A stretch of DNA of 64,000 nucleotides from Neoceratodus forsteri (lineage: Eukaryota; Chordata; Ceratodontiformes; Ceratodontidae), in contig CM057456.1 in assembly GCA_016271365.2 (NCBI GenBank), forward strand, positions 609,093,501-609,157,500, written 5' to 3'. A model generated the notes under the pieces. That model was not told the DNA's origin. It was given only the letters and a program-made list of their open reading frames with translations, and ran no database searches. Shown piece after piece: positions 33,793 to 43,859 of this stretch. The translations under genes were made by a program, and so were the position numbers. Numbering within the stretch: the stretch's first letter is position 1; each line of letters starts with the position of its first letter.

Positions 33793-33984
33793 AAGTAAGC
33801 ATGCTTCTGTAAATGTATAAGTGGCCGCTATGACTCCGGGATTAGATGTGGTCTATTTAAGGTGGAAATGTGTTGAGCTTAATCTGTAAGCACCTCCAAG
33901 ACAGATAGTGGACAAAATGATGCATGCTCTGTATGTGCTATATGTATCTATGTGTGGAATTTAATAAAGCTGAGTTTATGGGAA
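33793..33984 (+). mobile_element. Short retroposon with 17-bp target site duplication
   Basis: AAAGACATTAAAGAGGA is present at 33776-33792 and again at 33985-34001, exactly flanking a 192-bp insert that ends TTTAATAAAGCTGAGTTTATGGGAA. The long duplication and an AATAAA near the 3' end indicate target-primed reverse transcription, either a SINE or a 5'-truncated LINE 3' UTR. No tRNA-like box B was recognised. The flanking CR1 reads continuously once one duplication copy is removed. Confidence 0.9.
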
Positions 33985-34337
33985 AAAGACATTAAAGAGG
34001 ACTAGTCCCAGCTCTGATCCCTGAGGTACCCCACTGGTCACTCTTCTTTCCTCTGAGTGAACTCAGTTTACTACCACCCTCTGTTGCCTATCCCCACACC
34101 AATTTCTTACCCAGTTACCACCTTTGGACCCAGTCCTATGCCACCCAGCTTGCTTACTAGTCTCCTATATGGAGCAGTGTTGAAAGCCTTACTGAAATCT
34201 ATGTAAGCCACAACCACTGCTCCACCCTGATCTGATTACTTTGTCATTCAGTCAAAGAAATGTATCAGATTCGTTTGACATGGCCTCCTCCTATGAACCC
34301 ATGCTGCCTCAGGTCATGTAACCCATTGGATTCAAGA

Positions 34338-35493
34338 CATGGTCAACAAGCTAAGTAGCCTGGGAATGGGGCACTAGGTGGCAAACTGGATTGGAAACTG
34401 GTTAAGGGTCAGAAAACAGAGGGTCATGGTAAACGGAACCCAATCAGAGGAAAGGGAGGAGACCAGTGGGGTACCTCAAGGGTCAGTTCTGGGGCCAGTC
34501 CTCATCAATGTCTTCATCAGTGACATTGCAGATGGTCTAGAGGGAAAGGTTTGCCTGTTTGCAGATGACACCAAGATCTGCAACAGGGTGGATACTCCGG
34601 AGAGGGTGGAAAGGATGACAAAGGACCTGGAGTGGTTGGAGAGATGGTCAGAGGAGTGACAACTAAGGTTTAATGCAAAGTGCAAAATTATGCACATGGG
34701 GAGCAGGAACCCTGGAGCAAGCTACAAGTTGGGGGGAGAGCTGTTGGCAGTTATTAAGGAGGAGAGGGACTTGGAGGTCATAATCACAGATGACCTGAAG
34801 GCCACAAGGCAGATGGCCAAGACAGAGGGGAAGGCCACTGGGATGTTGGGGTGTATTGGAAGGGGAATCACAAGCCAAAGGAGGGAGGTAATAGTTCCAC
34901 TGTACAAGACCCTGGTGAGGCCTCACCTTGGGTACTGTGTCCAGTTCTGGAGTCCACACCTTCATAAGGACATTGGCAAAATAGAGATGATGCAGAGGAG
35001 GGTGACTAAAATGGTGAAAGGTTCACATCACAAGCCTTACAAGGAAAGAGTCAGAGACTTCAATTTGTACATGCTGGAGCAAAGGAGGGAGAGAGGTGAC
35101 ATGAAAGAAACATTCAAATACCTCAAGGGCATGAACAAGGTGAAAAAGGACAACATATTCCAGTTTAAAAGTAGTGCCAGAACAAGAGCACATGACATGA
35201 GACTGAGGGGTGGCCACATAAGGGGAAATGTCAGGAAGTTCTTTTATATGGAGAGGATGGTGGATGCATAGAATAGCCTGCCCCAGGAAGTGGTGGTCGC
35301 CCATACAGTGACAGGCTTCAAACATGCATGGGACAGGAATAAAGGAGTATTAGAGATAGGAAGAAAAAGCTAAATTCAATGACCAGATAGGGTCACTGGC
35401 CGCTTCTTCAGGTAGCTTAAACGGGCAGACTGGATGGGCCTGGTGGCCCTTATGTGCTGACAGTATCTACTGTATGTATTATTGTATCTATGT
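34338..35493 (+). mobile_element. CR1 LINE, 5'-truncated, plus strand
   Basis: It begins inside the RT at about 34338 and ends in GGGCAGACTGGATGGGCC and a TATCTATGTATTCT-like tail near 35493. The flanking DNA on both sides is one minus-strand CR1, so this is a CR1 inserted in a CR1 in opposite orientation. The word ATTC borders both edges, but a real duplication cannot be proven. Confidence 0.85.
34378..35271 (+). pseudogene. CR1 reverse transcriptase, well preserved
   Basis: Two in-register frames separated by one stop at 34657 cover EETSGVPQGSVLGPVLINVF (motif B), VCLFADDTKICN (motif C, aspartates intact), LEWLERWSEE, FNAKCKIMHMG, MLGCIGRGITSQRREVIVPLY, LVRPHLGYCVQFWSPHLH and ERRERGDMKETFKYLKGMN. 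Only motif A and everything upstream are missing. The low number of stops suggests one of the younger CR1 insertions here. Confidence 0.9.
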
Positions 35494-35655
35494 ATTCTAA
35501 AATCCTTTCCTTCAGCAGTGATTCCATTAATTTTCCCACTACCGATGCCAGGCTGCCTGACATATAATTGCCAGCCTCCTCCCTCCTACCACTTTTATGA
35601 AGTTGGACTACAACTACCCTCCTCCAGTCCTTCGAAACCACTCCTGTTTCCAGTG

Positions 35656-36049
35656 AGCTGTTAAGTCACAGTTCCAGAAGCCAGTCAAACTCTCAGCTGG
35701 AGAGGGACTTTGCTCTGTGACTGCTGTTTTAAATTGCTCCTGCATTTGGCAGGTGGACTTTGGTCTCGGCCCCATGAGCTAGATACCAGCACCCTTGCTC
35801 ACCCTGTAGTTGTGCGCAGTTCCTATCTGATGTATTTAAGTGCCTTGCCCTAGCAGTCCACCGCTGCAGTCCAGAGCCACAGAGCCAGAACACATGGGTG
35901 TCATACTGTGGGCATCAGTGTGGGGCAGCAGTGGGCAAGAGACTGCACCCACAGTAAGGAGAAGAAGAACAACAACAAGAAAAAAACCAAAACAGCTCAA
36001 CTGTCATGAGAGGGTGCACGAACGAAAATTAATATGAAGACAGCAAACT
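35656..36049. other. Unannotated stretch
   Basis: No motif is recognised; it is bounded by CR1 on the left and the Penelope-like element on the right. Confidence 0.35.
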
Positions 36050-36140
36050 CAGCACTCCTCAACTGGGCGTCAAACAGGCATATTTTATTTACTAAAAAGG
36101 CAGACACCACAATCAGACAAAGGGCTCCAATAACAAGTAA

Positions 36141-36180
36141 TCCCAATCGGTTTCGTGCTATCCGCACATCATCAGGGGGT
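36141..36180 (-). ncRNA. Hammerhead-ribozyme-like core in the PLE 3' end
   Basis: The minus strand reads CTGATGA, then a stem-loop GTGC-GGATA-GCAC, then GAAAC. That is the conserved hammerhead core CUGAUGA - helix II - GAAA. Type I hammerheads with very short helix III are known in PLE flanks. Here helix III (CC-GATT-GG) and the UH cleavage site are not clear, so activity is doubtful. Confidence 0.55.
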
Positions 36181-36287
36181 GGTACATAGTAAAAACAGAC
36201 TACTACATATAGGGTAAAAATTTAAAGCCACAGTAACCAAAGCATATGTTTTCTTGATTGATACTAATAATACAGGTATTCAATTGA

Positions 36288-36705
36288 TTTCACACCATAC
36301 GTACATCTATATAAGTGTATTCCTGTAATAACAACAACCTAATATATTAGCATACATATGTCCTAGGTAAACAGCCACTTTCATTTAAAGCTGTGAAGTG
36401 CTTAAATTACCCAATAAATGCACAGTATTAAAAACATATTGTACGGCAGCTATAATCGACTAATGTCATGAAAATACTATACTAGACAGGAGATCAGCGC
36501 CCAGCCTCTGGGAAACGCAGTATAATGCTCCATGTCATAGGGATTATTAAATATCAATTTAACCTATAAAAAAAGACAAAAATATATAAATGAGAAATTC
36601 AAGTACATAATGATATATAATTAATAATTATATATCCAAATCAAAACAAGAAAGAAGAAGAGAAGCATGGAAAAGGAAGAAAGAAAGAAAGAAAGCGGAG
36701 AGAAA
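36288..36705. repeat. PLE inverted flank, 3' copy
   Basis: Reverse complement of 39800-40247. Shared words include TTTCACACC, GTACATCTATATAAGTGTAT, ACATATGTCCTAGGTAAACAG, CGACTAATGTCATG, CTAGACAGGAGATCAGC and AGAAGAGAAGCATGGAAAAG, ending in a GAAA tract. Differences are single bases and small indels. Confidence 0.9.
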
Positions 36706-36784
36706 GGGATGGGGAAAGGGGGGAAGGGAAGGAAAAATATTCAATATCAACACATTATTATATCATCAGGGCTTAGGAAAGTGG

Positions 36785-37238
36785 TTACCTCCTTTGTAGA
36801 CATGGTAAGAAATCAATCTTATCATTCAAACCTGGGGCCATAAGGGCTCCCAAGGTATAGATCCAGTAGGATTCTTTATATGTCAATTTGGCATCCAAAT
36901 CGCCCCCTCTAGGGCCAAGTCGAACAACTTCAAGTCCACAGAATTTAAATAGATGCTCCAGAATGTTTATTTTATTCATATTGCAATGAATCAAAAGTGC
37001 ACTCCTCGTGTCATTATTAGCAATAGAACGAAAATGCTCACCCATTCGTTTTTTTCAAAACTCTAGTTGTTTTACCAACATAGAAAGCCCCACAGCGGCA
37101 GGTGGCCAAATAGACGACATTTTGTGTGCTGCATGTAATGAAATCCCTAATCTCATAGATCTTAGTCCCATTGCAGCTAGTGAAAGTACTACACCTGAGT
37201 ATAGAGTTGCAAAATTTGCAGTTGCCAGAACTGTGCAT
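36785..37238 (-). pseudogene. PLE GIY-YIG endonuclease domain
   Basis: Two overlapping frames show a Cys-rich linker (NCKFCNSI and SCNGTKIYEI), then VVYLATCRCGAFYVGKTTR, the GIY-YIG core in its PLE form with CxC before the Tyr-Val-Gly motif. GEHFRSI, HCNMNKINILEHLFKF and TYKESYWIYTLGAL follow, the last containing the conserved Glu of the active site. This domain nicks target DNA in PLE retrotransposition. A frameshift lies near 37040. Confidence 0.85.
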
Positions 37239-37319
37239 ACCCCTCCCTAGTAAGGAGAAGTCTATTGGTATGGTTTTACATAGTTGAAGACCCAGTATAA
37301 CTATGAACCAATCTATCTT

Positions 37320-37925
37320 TCAAATTAGGGCCTCTTTTATACACCATTCTAGGTTTGTTCTGGGTGACTTCTGACAACAGTGGTTCTCCTTGTAGAATAT
37401 TCCAGTTAGTGTTAATAATGTTAGCAATCGATTTTGAATGTCTAGTATACAGTATGTTGTAATAAAATTAATTCTATTGTCTTTCTGTTGCTCTACTTTT
37501 GGACTTAAAAGATCCGCTCTATCAGTACATCCTACCTCCCTAAATGCTTCCTGTGTAGCATGGTAGGAGTAACCTCTCTTCAAAAACCTATCACACATGT
37601 CCATACCAAAGGTAAGAAAATCAACATCACTACTGCAGTGTCGTCTAGCTCTCAACATTTGTGCCTTAGGAATATTGGCTACCATATGGTGTGTTTGGTA
37701 ACTTGAGGTTAACAGTAAAGAATTCCTATCTGTCTCCTTTCTATAAAGTCTGGTACCAAGACAACCATCTTCTTCCTTAAAAACATTAACGTCCAAAAAG
37801 GAGACAGAGTGGGGATCATGTTGCAATGAGAATTTCAAATTCTCATCACTGTTTTCCAAGTATTTGACAAATGTATATAGTTCCTCAAGTGTGCCATGCC
37901 ACACCATAAAAATATCATCAATAAA
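37320..37925 (-). pseudogene. PLE reverse transcriptase, motif C to thumb
   Basis: Just upstream of the Met at 37907 the minus strand reads RCFIDDIFMVWHG, motif C with both catalytic aspartates, preceded by a stop. LEDSD-like LENSDENLKFSLQHD, VSFLDVNVFKEEDGCL, RKETDRNSLLLTSSYQTHH and the RAKMLRxRR-like QMLRARRHCSS follow, all typical of the PLE thumb. The 195-codon frame is intact internally. Confidence 0.85.
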
Positions 37926-37973
37926 ACAGCGCTAAATGTCTATCATGTCATAGAATGGATTAGACTGACTGTC

Positions 37974-38417
37974 CTAAATTGTACACCTTTCCCATTTACC
38001 TAAATACAGATTGGCGTAATTGGGTGCAAAAGTTGCACCCATTGCCATCCCTTTAGTCTGTAAATAGAATGAATCTTGAAAAAGGAAATAGTTCTCAGTG
38101 AGAACATGTTCAACACATTCCAAAAGGAAATTCTTTTTGCCATGATCTAATAATGAGTCCAAGGACCACCAATAGTCTAATGCCTGTAAACCACCCTCAT
38201 GGGGTATATTGGTGTACAATGAAGTGATGTCCATGGACACAAGGTACCATTCAGGTTCAATCTGCATATTGTCTAAAATCTCCAGAAACAGATCTGTATC
38301 CCTAATATATGATGGCAGAGCTGTAACATAGTCCTTAATGTGGAAATCCACATATTTGGACAATGGTTCTACCAATGAGCCAATTCCAGCTACAATTGGT
38401 CGCCCGTGGGGTCCCAC
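37974..38417 (-). pseudogene. PLE reverse transcriptase, motifs A and B
   Basis: GRPIVAGIGSLVEPLSKYVD precedes motif A, LVSMDITSLYTNIPHEGGL, and motif B, KGMAMGATFAPNYANLYLG. The catalytic Asp of motif A is present. The frame ends at a frameshift before motif C at about 37925. The order and spacing match Neptune/Penelope-type RTs. Confidence 0.9.
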
Positions 38418-38839
38418 AAATTCTTATGAATTTTAGGCAATGTGTAAATACTAGCTGTAATGGGATTGATTACACTCAAAAATAACATCTCCCCATGCTC
38501 AATCAAACCTTCACATTCAGATTGAAAAAGAAAAACATCAATTTCTTTTTTGAACACTTCTGTAGGGTCCAAGGACAGTGGTTGGTAAAAAGTCACATCA
38601 TTAAGTTTTTTTTTTTTTACTTCAGCAATGTAATTCGATGTGTTCATTACCACCACTAAACCACCTTTATCTGCTGGTTTAATAGCTAAATCAGCATTTG
38701 AGTCCAAACTTTTGAGAGCTTCTACCTCTGCTGTTGAGATATTAATAAAGTCAGGTGGCCTATCTCTATCCAGAAGAGTTCTAAACTGTCTCTCACAAAT
38801 GGACTCAAAAACTTTAACAGCATCACTATATGGAGGCAT
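38390..38839 (-). pseudogene. PLE RT N-terminal part with DKG motif
   Basis: LAIKPADKGGLVVVMN is the DKG motif that distinguishes PLEs from LINE RTs. It is followed by FYQPLSLDPTEV, NPITASIYTLPKIHKNLWDP and then a frameshift into the motif A frame. The frame overlaps the next one by 28 bp. Confidence 0.9.
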
Positions 38840-39251
38840 AATTAAATTTCTTTACCTCTACTATAGCCGGTGATGTATCACAGATGTCACCATCAACACC
38901 AGCCAGTCCAAAACACTTATTTTTCTTAGTGAAGAAAACTTTTAAATTTAAATTTCTAGTAAAGCGGTGCAGATCCAAATAAAGTTCAAATTGTTTGGAA
39001 TCCTGTGTTGGTACAAACGATAATCCTTTTTGCAAAACCGAAAGTTGGTCCTCATTAAGTGTGACGTCAGAGGTATTGATGACAATGTTGTTAGGTGTTA
39101 TTTGCCCCTTCTGCCCCATGCTCTGACTCCTGTGTTTCCTTCCACCCCTCCTTGTGGGTTTATTCCTGTTGAAATCGATGACTGGGCCAGATGTTTGCCC
39201 TGTAAAATCCTCTGTTCTAGAACCGGTTCCCGAAATTGTACAGTCCACCAT
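38826..39251 (-). pseudogene. PLE N-terminal region
   Basis: TPNNIVINTSDVTLNEDQLSV then LQKGLSFVPTQDSKQF and LDLHRFTRNLNLKVFF form the conserved N-terminal helix-rich block of vertebrate PLEs. The second PLE at 62410-62703 has the parallel text NLSEKELKVLQKGFSF and HKFIRNLNLKV. A further upstream frame (39604-39873) runs into the GAAA tract. Confidence 0.8.
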
Positions 39252-39799
39252 ATATTGAGAGGTTCCAAGTCCCCTTCTAAAAAATCGTCCTGTTCAGATT
39301 CACTTGCAGAAGTGTTGTAATTTGGAGAATCACTCCTGTTCCATAATATAGATTTTGGCTGTACTTCAAAATTACAGGTAGGTCCTCCTTGTCTCTGACC
39401 TATATTTCTTCCTTGACATTTGGAATATTGGGATCTATTTGTGTTTCTATTTCTATTCCAGTCCCAGACTCTATCATACAGATAGTCAAGCCTATCCCTT
39501 TCAAATTTATGTAATTTAATCTTTTGTATATTGTTCTCTTCTCTTTATGTGTTAGCTTTTAAAATTTGTTCTCAAAATCACCAAAGTCTGGATTTTCTTT
39601 AAATCATGAAACAATTTCCTTTTTATTCTTGATATCCATAATTATCTCCTCTCTTTGTGCATCGTAATCTCTTATGACACTGTTCATTAACAAATTGGTC
39701 CCAAGCTGAAGTGATTCTTTCCAGTCAGAGACAAAATTGACCCTGTTCCAACCATAACCAGGCTTGTTTAAAACTCTTAGGCCTCTGGGTGACAGACCA

Positions 39800-39803
39800 A
39801 CCA

Positions 39804-39850
<47 letters not shown>

Positions 39851-40247
39851 TTCTTTCTTTCTTTCTTTTCCATGCTTCTCTTCTTCTTTCTAGTTTTGAT
39901 TTGGATATATAACTGTTAATTATATATCATTATGTACTTGGATTTCTCATTTATATATTTTTCTCTTTTTTTATAGGTTAAATTGATCTTTAATAATCCT
40001 TATGACGTGGAGCATTATACTGCGTTTCCCGGAGGCTGGGAGCTGATCTCCTGTCTAGTATAGTATTTCCATGACATTAGTCGATTATAGCTGCTGTACA
40101 ATATGTTTTTAATACTGAACATTTATTGGGTACTTTAAGCACTTTACAACTTTAAATGAAAGTGGCTGTTTACCTAGGACATATGTATGCTAACATATTA
40201 GGCTTTTGTTATTACAGGAATACACTTATATAGATGTACGTAGGGTG
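39800..40247. repeat. PLE inverted flank, 5' copy, with (TTTC)n tract
   Basis: The (TTTC)n microsatellite of about 65 bp at 39804-39870 is followed by the reverse complement of 36288-36690. Both copies include the CTTTTCCATGCTTCTCTTCTT segment next to the microsatellite, so the tract belongs to the inverted repeat and has expanded on this side. Confidence 0.9.
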
Positions 40248-40334
40248 TGAAACATAACCCCCTATTTCTGTTACTGACCTCATTTCTCCTACTTCTATTT
40301 TACTGCCTCCTTTTGATCTTCACCATGCTGTTGT

Positions 40335-41067
40335 GGCACAGTGTCAAAAGGCAGCAGCCAAAGCGAATACAAAAAATGCTGGGCTGCATCGCCAGGGGAA
40401 TCACCTCTAGGAGGGAGGAAGTTATTCCACCACTGTACAGGTCACTGGTGAGATCACACCTGGAGTACTGTGTTCAGTTCTGGTGCCCTTACCTGAAGAA
40501 GGATATAAACTACTGGAGACGGTCCAGCAGAGGGCAACCAAAATGATCCAGGGCATGGGGGACAGAACATACAAGGACAGGCTGAAGGTGCTAAACATGT
40601 ACTCCCTGGAGGGAAGGAGGGAGAAGGGGGATATGATTTAATCCTTTAAGTACCTAAAGGGCATAGATAGAATTGATACAGAGGGTATCTTTAACTTAAG
40701 AAAGGAGGGTACAACAAGGAGGCATAGCCTGAAATTGGCGGGGGGGGGTAAATTCGAGAAGGAAATGAGGAAACACTTTTTCTACAAAAGGGTGGTTAAG
40801 GGGTGGAACGAGTTGCCGAGGAGGTGGTGGCAGCAAAGAGGGTGACCAGTTTAAAGGGGGGGTTGGGCAAAGTAAAGAAGACAATTAGGACAGAAGGGGG
40901 CACTGCTGGGAGGAGGATGGAGGAGGGGACTGGGACGGTGTGGTATGACTCCAGAAGGAGTAGGGGAGTGGGGCAGCTTCAGGATATTAACCAAGCTGTG
41001 CACTTGAGCAGACTCAATAGACCATTATGGCCCATTTCTGCTGGCAATTTCGTATGTTTGTATGTTA
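40335..41067 (+). mobile_element. CR1 LINE 3' end, third tail subfamily
   Basis: RT C-terminal motifs are readable across stops: MLGCIARGITSRREEVIPPLY, LVRSHLEYCVQFWCPYLKKDI, QQRATKMIQGMGDRTYKDRL, EGRREKGDMI and FFYKRVVKGWNELP. The 3' end reads GACTCAATAGACCATTATGG, CCCATTTCTGCTGGCAA and the tail GTATGTTTGTATGTTA. This octamer differs from the CTATGTTT tail of other copies, and the copy at 63144 shares it. Confidence 0.85.
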
Positions 41068-41682
41068 ACTCTTCTTGTTTTACTGTTTCCCAGTTTTTCT
41101 CTCTTCACCCTTCCACAACCTGCTGTTTATTCCTCTAACTACTCACTTACTGTTTTCCTCTCCTCTTCACCTACTTTCCCCTCTTCCTCAACTCCTGCTC
41201 TGCCTCACTTCCCTTGGAACCTCTGTGTCAATTTCTTCCTGCTCCTTGGCTTCACTTTGAATCTCATTGCGTTTTCTGTCCCTTTTCACCTCCTATTCTT
41301 CCTCATTTTCTTCCTCCCTCTCCCCCTCTTCCAAGCAGCAAAATTGTACCTTAAAACCCTTTGTCAGTCTGCTACTTTTGTTAGCAGGTGACACTGAAAT
41401 TATTCCTGGCCCCATTACAACTTCATCTTTGCAACTTCCTAAAGGTTTGAGGGTGGCTCATTTAAATATCTGTAGCCTTCTCCCACACATTGATCAGCTA
41501 ATACCTGTTATACTTAATCTTTGGCTGGATGTTCTAGTTTTATCTGAAACCTGGCTTTCCTCTAGGGTCCAGAATTCCGATGTATCTACTGTATATCTGG
41601 TTATACCTTAGCCAGGCAAGATCTCTCTAAAAGAGGCAGCAGTGCTGCAGTCTAAATATCCACCAGGATCCAATTTTCGATT
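41068..41682 (+). pseudogene. Rex/Jockey-like LINE endonuclease, N-terminal part
   Basis: A pyrimidine-rich leader (41070-41340) is followed by LLAGDTEIIPGPIT, then LRVAHLNICSLLPHIDQL and LDVLVLSETWLSS. These carry the APE Asn and Glu active-site strands. The GDxExxPGP motif before the endonuclease is common in vertebrate Jockey/Rex LINEs. The frame continues after the insertion at 46224. Confidence 0.75.
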
Positions 41683-42221
41683 CACTGACCTATGCAGCCA
41701 GTATAGTGTTATGCTTATACAACTGTGTTAGTTTTGGTTGTGGCTGTTCGCACTTTCCATTCCAGAGGAATTACTACCCTGTAGGGGTACAAAAGCAAGG
41801 AACTTTCGGAGAGGGTTCCGCCCCTAGAGGTGCCACGGGACAGTTTCCGTAGCTAAAGGTACCTGAGGAATCCCTTAAGGAGAGATCGCTGCCACTGGAG
41901 AAGGAGGGGAGGGTGGTGGAGCAAAAACAAAATGCTTCACAGTGAGGCTGAGAGGAACTGCTTATATAGCTCAGGAAGTAGGAGTGGCTGGCAGTTTGGT
42001 CACCGAACTACAGAAAAAGCCTTTCAATTCACTGACATATGCAGCCAGTATAGTGTTATGCTTATGTAACTGTCTTAGTTTTGGTTGTGGCCGTTTGCAC
42101 TCTCTATTCCAGAGGAATTACCACCCTGTAGGGGTACGAAAGCAAGGAACTCTCGGAGAGGATTCTGCCCCTAAAGGTGCCACGGGACGATTCCTGTGGC
42201 TAAAGATACCTTAGGAATCCC
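41683..42221 (-). repeat. Terminal A-B-A' part of the split direct repeats
   Basis: CACTGAC(C/A)TATGCAGCCAG begins both A at 41683 and A' at 42030. The copies continue with AGTGTTATGCTTAT, TTAGTTTTGGTTGTGGC, CCAGAGGAATTAC, CCCTGTAGGGGTAC and GGTGCCACGGGAC, ending AGGAATCCC. B lies between them and touches A' with no gap. The B counterpart is at 46121-46223. Confidence 0.9.
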
Positions 42222-42341
42222 CCCAAAAATTGTAGTATCATCCCCAACAGGAGGCAACATGATGCATATGAACAAGCAGTAACAGTGTCGTAGAAGCAGT
42301 AACTGCAACATAGTAGTAGAGAAGAATAGTGATGGCTTGCA

Positions 42342-42905
42342 TTGAGAGAAGGGGATCCTCTAAGGAGAGAGGGAATTTCAGGACATCCTCCACCTCCATC
42401 CAACAATGGAACCTACCTAAGGAAACTAGGGGAAACAACTATGCTAACTAAGTGTTATGACCTGAGGCAACAGAGGAGAGAAAAAAAACCCTATAAGGAG
42501 GAAATCTCTGGGGATCCAAGGCCTAGGTCACCTTCCCTCCAGGCTTGGGAAAATGTATTTAATGACGGCTCTGCAGTTGCAATTTGGAAAACCCAATTAA
42601 AGGGAGGTGGAAAATATTCCAATTTGGAGGAAGGCTCTCACTCAATCCCTCTAGCGGGAACGTCGTGGAAGGTTGCGAAGAAAACTCTGCAACAATACGA
42701 GCATCCAAGGCGCAGGAGGAGAGCAACAACTGCTGAGGCACTCACCTGGCCTACCCACCCTAAATCAAACCAGGTGAACCAGAGGCAGTTGTGGGGAGAA
42801 TGCGGTGAAGGTGCCTTGCTAGGGAAACCACTAAAGTCAATGGCCAACCATTATAGTGGAACACTAGAGCCAAAGGAGATCATCGTAACCACCCTTCACC
42901 ACTAG
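42342..42905 (+). CDS. 187-codon ORF of unknown function inside the split-repeat element
   Basis: I do not recognise this frame. It is hydrophilic, rich in Lys, Arg and Glu, with a basic patch (EHPRRRRRATTAEA) and no signal peptide, membrane span, zinc knuckle or retroviral-protease motif. It lies on the strand opposite to the proposed transcription of the element, which counts against expression. It is the longest open frame in the unique internal part. It may be a chance ORF. Confidence 0.2.
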   Translation: MREGDPLRREGISGHPPPPSNNGTYLRKLGETTMLTKCYDLRQQRREKKPYKEEISGDPRPRSPSLQAWENVFNDGSAVAIWKTQLKGGGKYSNLEEGSHSIPLAGTSWKVAKKTLQQYEHPRRRRRATTAEALTWPTHPKSNQVNQRQLWGECGEGALLGKPLKSMANHYSGTLEPKEIIVTTLHH

Positions 42906-43859
42906 TCTTAAATTCTACACCAGGAGCTGCTGTCGCGTAGCAGGCAGCTAAAGCCAAGCCCAGGGCGAGGACATCCCCAGCCATGGGCCAGGTGAGAAGG
43001 ATCCTACCCCAAGCTGGACACGCTCGATGATGCGTACTAAATGCAGAGCAAGACTGTCAGCTGCAGGAACCTGCCCCAAATTAGAATGGCTGGCATGCCC
43101 CAGAATTGATTGAGAGCTGTAAAGCTGGTGAGCCGAATGAGCATGGCATGCTGAGATCATGATGAGCATTGAGTGCTGAGACCTTGCAAGGTCAAATGCA
43201 GATTGAGAGCAGTAGAATCCCAGGCCGAAGCCAAGGGGATGGCACTAGGCATAAAGCAATGGTTTGCGTAAACAAGGAGCGATGGTTGCGTAAGCAAGTG
43301 TGGACCTGATAGGTCAGTAAGCAGTAGTAGTAATAGGTGGACCTGTATAATAACTGTATAGCAAGTAAACAGCACTGAGTTAGGGGCAAGCCAGCCAGAC
43401 ATGAATAGCCAAATCAAGGTGACAAACTCTGAGGATTTTTGGCAGCAAAGACAGGATGTAGAACAGAATTAATTAACCACATAGGCCATGACCCCCTAAA
43501 CACCTCCCAGTCCCCGCCGTAGGACAAACAAGGAAACGATGAAAGGCCGAGAACCACATGCAGATATAAAAGCTAATTTAATAGCCTCAGCAGGAGCTTC
43601 AGCTAACTTCAGAGTAAACAAGGTACAACAGGAATGGGTGTAAACAATGCAGCAGCAGGAAGCAAGTAGGCCTGTACAGCAGTAGTAAATAAATGAGTAC
43701 ACTGAGTTGTACAGTAAGTGCAAATAAAGGAGGCATAATGCATTTAAGCATTTTCAAACAGGCAGTGCAATGAGATTGCAGCAATGAGGTAAGTAGAAAA
43801 AGCATTTGTCAATGCCGAATGTTGTCTTGCTGCCATTGGCAGTACAGGAGTTAGAGAGA
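42906..43859. other. Unassigned internal DNA of the split-repeat element
   Basis: CAG/TAG-rich DNA with GCAGTAGTA-type microsatellite-like patches (43325, 43680). No protein motif is seen on either strand. Confidence 0.4.

Larger units (their letters stand above)
31341..35655 (-). mobile_element. CR1 LINE split by three later insertions
   Basis: The CR1 pieces are 31341-31684 (tail and 3' UTR), 33383-34337 (RT, interrupted by a short retroposon at 33793-33984) and 35494-35655 (RT N-part with SKDWRRVVVVQLHKSGRREE). The order is collinear with the complete copy at 25053-27365. The interrupting units are a plus-strand LINE (31685-33382), a 192-bp retroposon, and a plus-strand CR1 (34338-35493). 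The host CR1 is therefore the oldest of the four. Confidence 0.75.
36050..40247 (-). mobile_element. Penelope-like element (PLE) with inverted flanking repeats
   Basis: Read on the minus strand: a 5' flank (40247-39800), a variable (GAAA)n tract, an N-terminal region (39873-38826), the RT (38839-37320), a GIY-YIG endonuclease (37238-36785), the 3' flank (36705-36288) and the 3' end with a hammerhead-like core (36141-36180). The 5' flank is the reverse complement of the 3' flank over about 400 bp. PLEs characteristically combine a telomerase-like RT with GIY-YIG and have direct or inverted pseudo-LTRs. Frameshifts and one stop make this copy inactive. Confidence 0.9.

Noticed and set aside
39604..39873. 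Lys/Glu repeat protein
   Set aside because: The KKERKKERKK segment comes from the (TTTC)n tract in the PLE flank.
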